Part shown: positions 50,301-56,300 of the stretch, piece after piece | Layout: each line of letters starts with the position of its first letter | Numbering within the stretch: position 1 is the stretch's first letter | Source of the DNA: Chinchilla lanigera | Taxonomy: Eukaryota > Chordata > Mammalia > Rodentia > Chinchillidae | Assembly (NCBI RefSeq): GCF_000276665.1 | Contig: NW_004955405.1 | Span: 17,132,111 to 17,196,110 of the forward strand | Direction: 5' to 3' | Length of the DNA: 64,000 nt | Position numbers and translations under genes: made by a program | The notes under the pieces: generated by a model | The model's database searches: none | Seen by the model: only the letters and a program-made list of their open reading frames with translations | What the model was told of the DNA's origin: nothing

Positions 50301-53300
50301 GATAATTTGATCATGAACTAAAATAAGCTTAGGTACGAGGAACCAATGGTAAACTACTCTAAACTTCTAATATTAGGATCAAAAGAATTAAAATAATGCT
50401 TACGAAGAGGGTACACTACTGTAATTCGTTAGATGTATGCAGTGTGTAATAATCAAGTCAGGGTGCTAAGAATTGCCATTTCTTTGACTGTAATCATTTT
50501 GTATGTGTGTCTGATTTGTTTGTTTTTGATATTACTAGGGACTGAATCCCGAGTGTTACATCTACTAAGTTAACCCCCTACCACTGAGCTATAACTGCAG
50601 CCCTATTTAAATTTTATTTTGAGACAGAGTTTGACCAGATTGCCCAGATGAACTCAAATTTACCATCCCCATTCAGCCTCCCAAGTGGCTTGGGTTAGAG
50701 TACAGGGATCATAGTTCCTCTACTGTGCTAAAGAAGAACCAGAAGTAATTCCTCTAGAGTGTGAGTTTTGAGTGGAATAGGTAAAAAAATAAATGAATAA
50801 AGGTTTAGTGGATGTTAATCTGCAAAAATAGTTAAATTCTAGTACAGGGATTGTTTTTGACAATTTAAAAATTTCTAGAGGAAATCTTCATATTCCTCAA
50901 GCTCCACAAGTTATTTTGTAACTGTACAGTCTTGCAGCTCTGTTGTATTAGTCAGCTTTCTTGCCAATAAGACACAATACCAAAGCTCCACCCCCAACTT
51001 AAAGAAGAGGTTTAATCTGACTCATAGTTTCAGAGGATCCAGTCTATGGTAGGCTGGTTCCAAGAGAGAAACTTCACACCACTGGGTGAGGCAGAGCAAA
51101 GCTGCTGCGTGCACAGTGGCTGGGAACCGAAGCTGGGGAACCAGGCAAAGATGGATAGGACAAGAGCCATATATAGCATCAAAGGCATACCTCCATGACC
51201 TATGTAAGCTTTGCTAATCTGCTGGGCATTTCTTAAGCCACTGAAGTTGACATATCAGCAAAATTACATATATGCAACTATTAATACAATAGAAGCCATT
51301 CCATTTTCAGAAGGCCTCTCATTAAATAGTTGTCTCTCTAATGTTACAGTCACAGCCTTTGTCTCTCTAAAATTATCAGAGCAATTGAATTAGCTTGTTA
51401 CTAGGAGCATATACTCTTTAACACATAACTGAGTTTTCTTCATACACAAAACACTGTCTGCATAATAAGCATGGCTCAATACTAGCATCATTGTTGATGG
51501 CAAATATATATGGACAGTCATCTGGTATAATACACTTTGAAAAGTGATCTTCAGTCACATTTAAAAGCTAGCATTTTATTTTATTTTTTATAATTTTTTT
51601 TGCTGTATGTACATGGTTGTAGTACATAATGATATCATTCACTGTAGAGAACTGGTACATGTACATACACATTTCAGTTCTTTCCCACCCTTCCCTCCAC
51701 CCACTGCTCCTTTTGTTTTTTCAGTATCAGATTCATTTATTTATAAAACCTCATAAAATTAATACATATATATACAGATTGAGAACCAGATTAATATGCC
51801 AAAGAACATATGAAACATGTAACATAATTGTGCTAAGCCAAGGTACACTGTTAGATACATTGTCTATACTGAATCATAATATCTTTTTTCTCTTTTTCCT
51901 GTCATTATATATATATATATATATAATATAATATAATATAAGAAAAATGTGATATTTAACAATGTGTATAAGTTAAGTTTAGGTCACTTTATCACCCTTT
52001 TGTTGCTTTTAGACTATTACTCTGAAAATATCATTTTGGTTTTGTAATTATTAGCATAAAGGGTACAGGACAACAATAATATTCTTCTGTAGGGAAGTAC
52101 AATTCAGTACCTGTATCCAATAAGGATAGATATAAGGCAAGCAGTACCGCTACTGCATATGTACCAAATGCTTGAAAATAATTTCAGTTGACAGTCAATC
52201 TGATCACTTTTGTATTCATAAATTACATGGATATTGAGCTTGGACAATTTAGTTTGGATAGAAAAATTAGATTGTTCTTCAGTTACAGTTATCACGGTGA
52301 TTGACTATTGCCCAGGTAGTACTCAAACCTGTCTATAATAGGGAAGAAATATCTTATTTTCTCATCTAAAGGCAGTGGCCCAACAAATGGATGAAGATCA
52401 CTGGAAACAGAAATATATCCTTAGATTGAGGCATTAGCCCAGTCATGCAATGTATGTTTTTGAAAGCTGAGGTGTTTCAAATCATTTAGGCTAGAGTGGG
52501 AAGCAGATTTCACTGAACAATAAAAAAACTTGGAAGAGAAGAAACAGGAGCAGTAAACAAATCTGAGCTAATGGTACCCTGTTGTTTGTGTGTTTCTTTA
52601 AAATTTGATAGATATTTTACTAGATGATGCTGGCGATACATCTGGACATAAAGATGGCCGCAGTGTGAAAATTATAGTCTCCATAAGCAAGGGCTATGGT
52701 CGGGCAAAGGTATTTCTTTAATCTTATATTCTTTATATAGAAAAGTAAGGATACCTATGAGTTAAATGTATTTTGTATTTAAATATTCATTCTGCTGAAT
52801 ATCCTATCGGAAGTTCTTGCCTTGGCATTATCATAAGTTAATTATATAGGTCTAAAGCATAGAAATAATAAAGAATCGCATCACTATATAATTAGAAATG
52901 TGTCTCACATGTATCACATGGTCAGTATTACTTGGTACCCCCCATTCTTAAAACTTAGAAAAAGAAATAATTCCAGTCTTTGTCATAAATTTTTATTTTC
53001 CATACTCTTTCAGAGACACTTGCATCTTTTAGGTAGCATTTATGACATACAGTGATGTGACAATAGATCCTTTGTACAAAGAAAAGACTATACAATGCAT
53101 GATACTGTAGACATCAGAAATGGATTCTACTGAAATCAGTATAACAAATCTCACTCGTGTCCCATGTCTGCATCATTTTTAAGCAAGGTCCTAGCTCATC
53201 GGGCAAGTACTTTAACTACCTTCAAATTGGCAATGCCGTTTGATTTTACCTCTTTTGCAAAACTAAAGAGATATTTTTGGTCAAGATTTTAGCTGAGTAC

Positions 53301-56300
53301 CCAAGAATACAAATTTGTAAATATATGATTTTTCTCTTTTAAACAATAGCAGCAAGATCCCTTAGAAATTTAAAATAATTGAAATACCGTTTGAGACATG
53401 ACATAGTACTTGTGAATTTTTACAATAAGCGAATGTTCCAAGGAACCCAAAGCCATGAACTTTCCCTTGAGCAGATTTGTGCCTACTTCTCCCAAGTGGG
53501 TCCTCATGTCTAATTGTCTCGGTGAAACCTAAACTAAATGTGATTTAAAAGCAGCTGTTCTAAAGCATTATATACACACTCATTTTGACTTCACTATAAA
53601 TACGTTGAAAATAAGTTTTTCTTTTTAGAATAATTCTAAAGGACAGTATGTTTGAACATTTTTTTCCCCTAGTAAACATTCTACAAAAGAAGCCATCTTG
53701 CTTTCTAGTACTACAAGCAACAGAATTTTTTTCTTTTTTACAGTTTTAGAGGCTAACAAAGTCCAAGTTGAAGGTTTTGGCCAATTTGGTTTCAGGAAAG
53801 GGCAATCTCCGGGGTTTACACATGGTCAACTCCTTGATATGTTCTCACATGGCTTTACCTCAGTGTCTGAGGGGCCAGGAAAAGAGGCCACCCTAATATC
53901 ACTGTCTTCACAAAAGCTTTACACTCTTAATGCACTCTCTAATCTAACTAATCAACTAATCTAACTCTAATTAACTCCTCACACTGAGTAGTATTTCAGC
54001 ATATGAATGGGTGAGGAGGGTGGGAAGGACTATAAACATTTAGCCCATGATAGTAGAAAAAAAAAAATCCACAATGTCTCAGCTGTGAATTTCTCAACTA
54101 TTTCTGGCAAAAGTATTGGCTTCTAACGGGTTGTTTCAAGAATAGTGGTAATTATCTACATTTATAGGGTTAAAGATTGTAAATGAAGAAATTGAGGGTG
54201 TGAGCCAGCTAAGTGACTTACTAAAGGTAACTATTTTAACGAGATGATAGAAATTATTTTGTAGAATCCATGTCATGTAACACATGATCAGTCCCCTCCA
54301 CCCATTAATGGCCACTTAATTGGTGACTAGAAATAGGATTGTAATGTAGTAACCAATTGTATCTACTGCTGTCAAAGTCATTGTTTCATGTAACTGTTTC
54401 CAGTCTACATAAAAGAAACCATTTGAACTACAAATTTTAAACTGTTTACATTCCTAACCCTCCTAGAAATTCCTCAATTTTCCATCCTCTAAAAATATAG
54501 AATTAAGATCATTACTTATATTATAAAAATATTCTTTGCTTTGTAAAATGAATCCCGTAATTTTCTCTAAATTCAAAATTAGACCTGTTTGTAAATTCAC
54601 AGATATCATATTTCTTAAAGCTGAATTGGATTAAAATTAAAAAATGAAAAGACGAGCATTGGGTTTATTAACGATTAGATCATAAAATTGTAAGATGATC
54701 TTCTAGGATTCCAATGATCTAGAGCTACTTTGATTTTTTTACCATCTCCCTCCTACCAAATCCCTTTTGTTAGGAATGGACCCATTGCGTTAAAATGCAA
54801 GACTATTCTTGATTCCATTCCCCTTTCTCTTTTACTGAAAATGTCATGAATCAATTTTTCTTAACAAATCAACTAATCACTTTCTTGCTTGCTATTGTTG
54901 CTACTGCTATTACTTTAATTTACTTGGTTCCTTAGTTTGCCAAGCTATCCTCTATTATATAACTCATTTCCTTTGTTAAAGTTAAACACCCAACCATGGC
55001 TTAATGAGTTTTAGTTTAAATGAATTATTTAGTAATCACTGATTACATCATTAAGTGTTGGGAGAAGACATGCCAATAAAATAAAATGCATAATTGGATT
55101 TTATCTTACTTTATTTTGTTCTGGTTAAGGATCAGAAGTCTCAGGCATATTTGATTGGATCCATTGGTGTCAGTGGAAAAACCAAATGGGACGTCTTAGA
55201 TGGTGTAATTAGACGACTCTTTAAGGTCAGTCATACAAGATATCCTGGTGCTATTTTGCTTGTGTTTCTCTTTAGAAGATATCCTTAACTCTAATATTTT
55301 AAATATTTTTGATTGTCCTTTCTATTTAAACTAAACAAAGCTTTCTCTTCTTGTACTGTTTGAAATTAGCAGTACTTGCATTACCCATCTCCAAAATTTG
55401 TTACATCTATCTTTTTATCCTGAGACCTTTATGTTTGTTACAGATGGTTGAACCTTTATTTCATCTTACTGTTTGTGTGTGTACTCTTTCAGGAGTATGT
55501 GTTCCGAATTGATACAACTTCCAGCCTTGGTCTGAGCTCTGACTGCATCGCTAGCTATTGTATAGGGGATTTAATTAGATCCCCTAACTTAGAAGTGCCT
55601 GAACTGCTGCCTTGTGGATATCTTGTAGGAGATAATAACACCATCACTGTGAATTTAAAAGGTAAAAATGAAAGTGAAAAGAAAAGCACAACTGTAACCT
55701 TTTACCAAAATTATCCTCCTGTTTTTGCAAATTCCCCTTAAATTTTCATATTCATAAATTATGTTAACCACTTCGATAGTTTTGGTATGGAATGACCATA
55801 TTGATTTTTTAAGAATTAAAATCTTACTGAAAGCATTAAAATCCAAGGAAGTCAATATTTTTTTGAATTCTGGTATGTGAAACTTAGAACACATGTCTGA
55901 GTATTCACCAAGAGTGTGAGAAAGATGTGATTGAGGGAGGTTCAGATTTCTAGATTTTTTCCCCATTCTCATCTTTGACTAGGGAACTCAAAATTTTTAT
56001 TTTTTATTCCAGGTAGTATATTCATCACTATACTTTTGACTTGAAAACATGTATACTCAATAAATAACCACTGAAGAGAGAGAAAGGAAGTCAAGAGTCA
56101 GGAGGGAGAAATTCTGGTTTCTTTGCTTTGGTTGATGTGATTAATTATAGGCTAATGTAACACCTGAAGTATCTTGTCTCCATAATTCTTTGTTTGTATA
56201 TGTTTGAGAATCACGATGAATTTACACAAACTGGGTCAGTGCAGGAATTCATCAATATTTGGTTTTATGATTAAGATAATTGGGTTAGTGAAAGGAGACA

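Larger units (their letters stand above)
47035..52611 (+). other. NAV3 intron, 5.6 kb
   Basis: Donor gtgatt, acceptor aatttgatag. Holds two MaLR-like LTRs (48575-48955, 50948-51260), repeated LINE-1 3'UTR modules (49140-49770), a young ID (49981-50096), a B1-ID composite (50523-50712), a possible LINE-1 3' tail (51570-51720), a TTTG repeat (48122-48142) and a TA/ATATA tract (51907-51940). Confidence 0.85.

Noticed and set aside
52600..52620. Minor-class (U12, AT-AC) intron at the exon starting ATATTTTAC
   Set aside because: The exon is preceded by a normal AG and the upstream donor is GTGATT, so it is an ordinary GT-AG intron.
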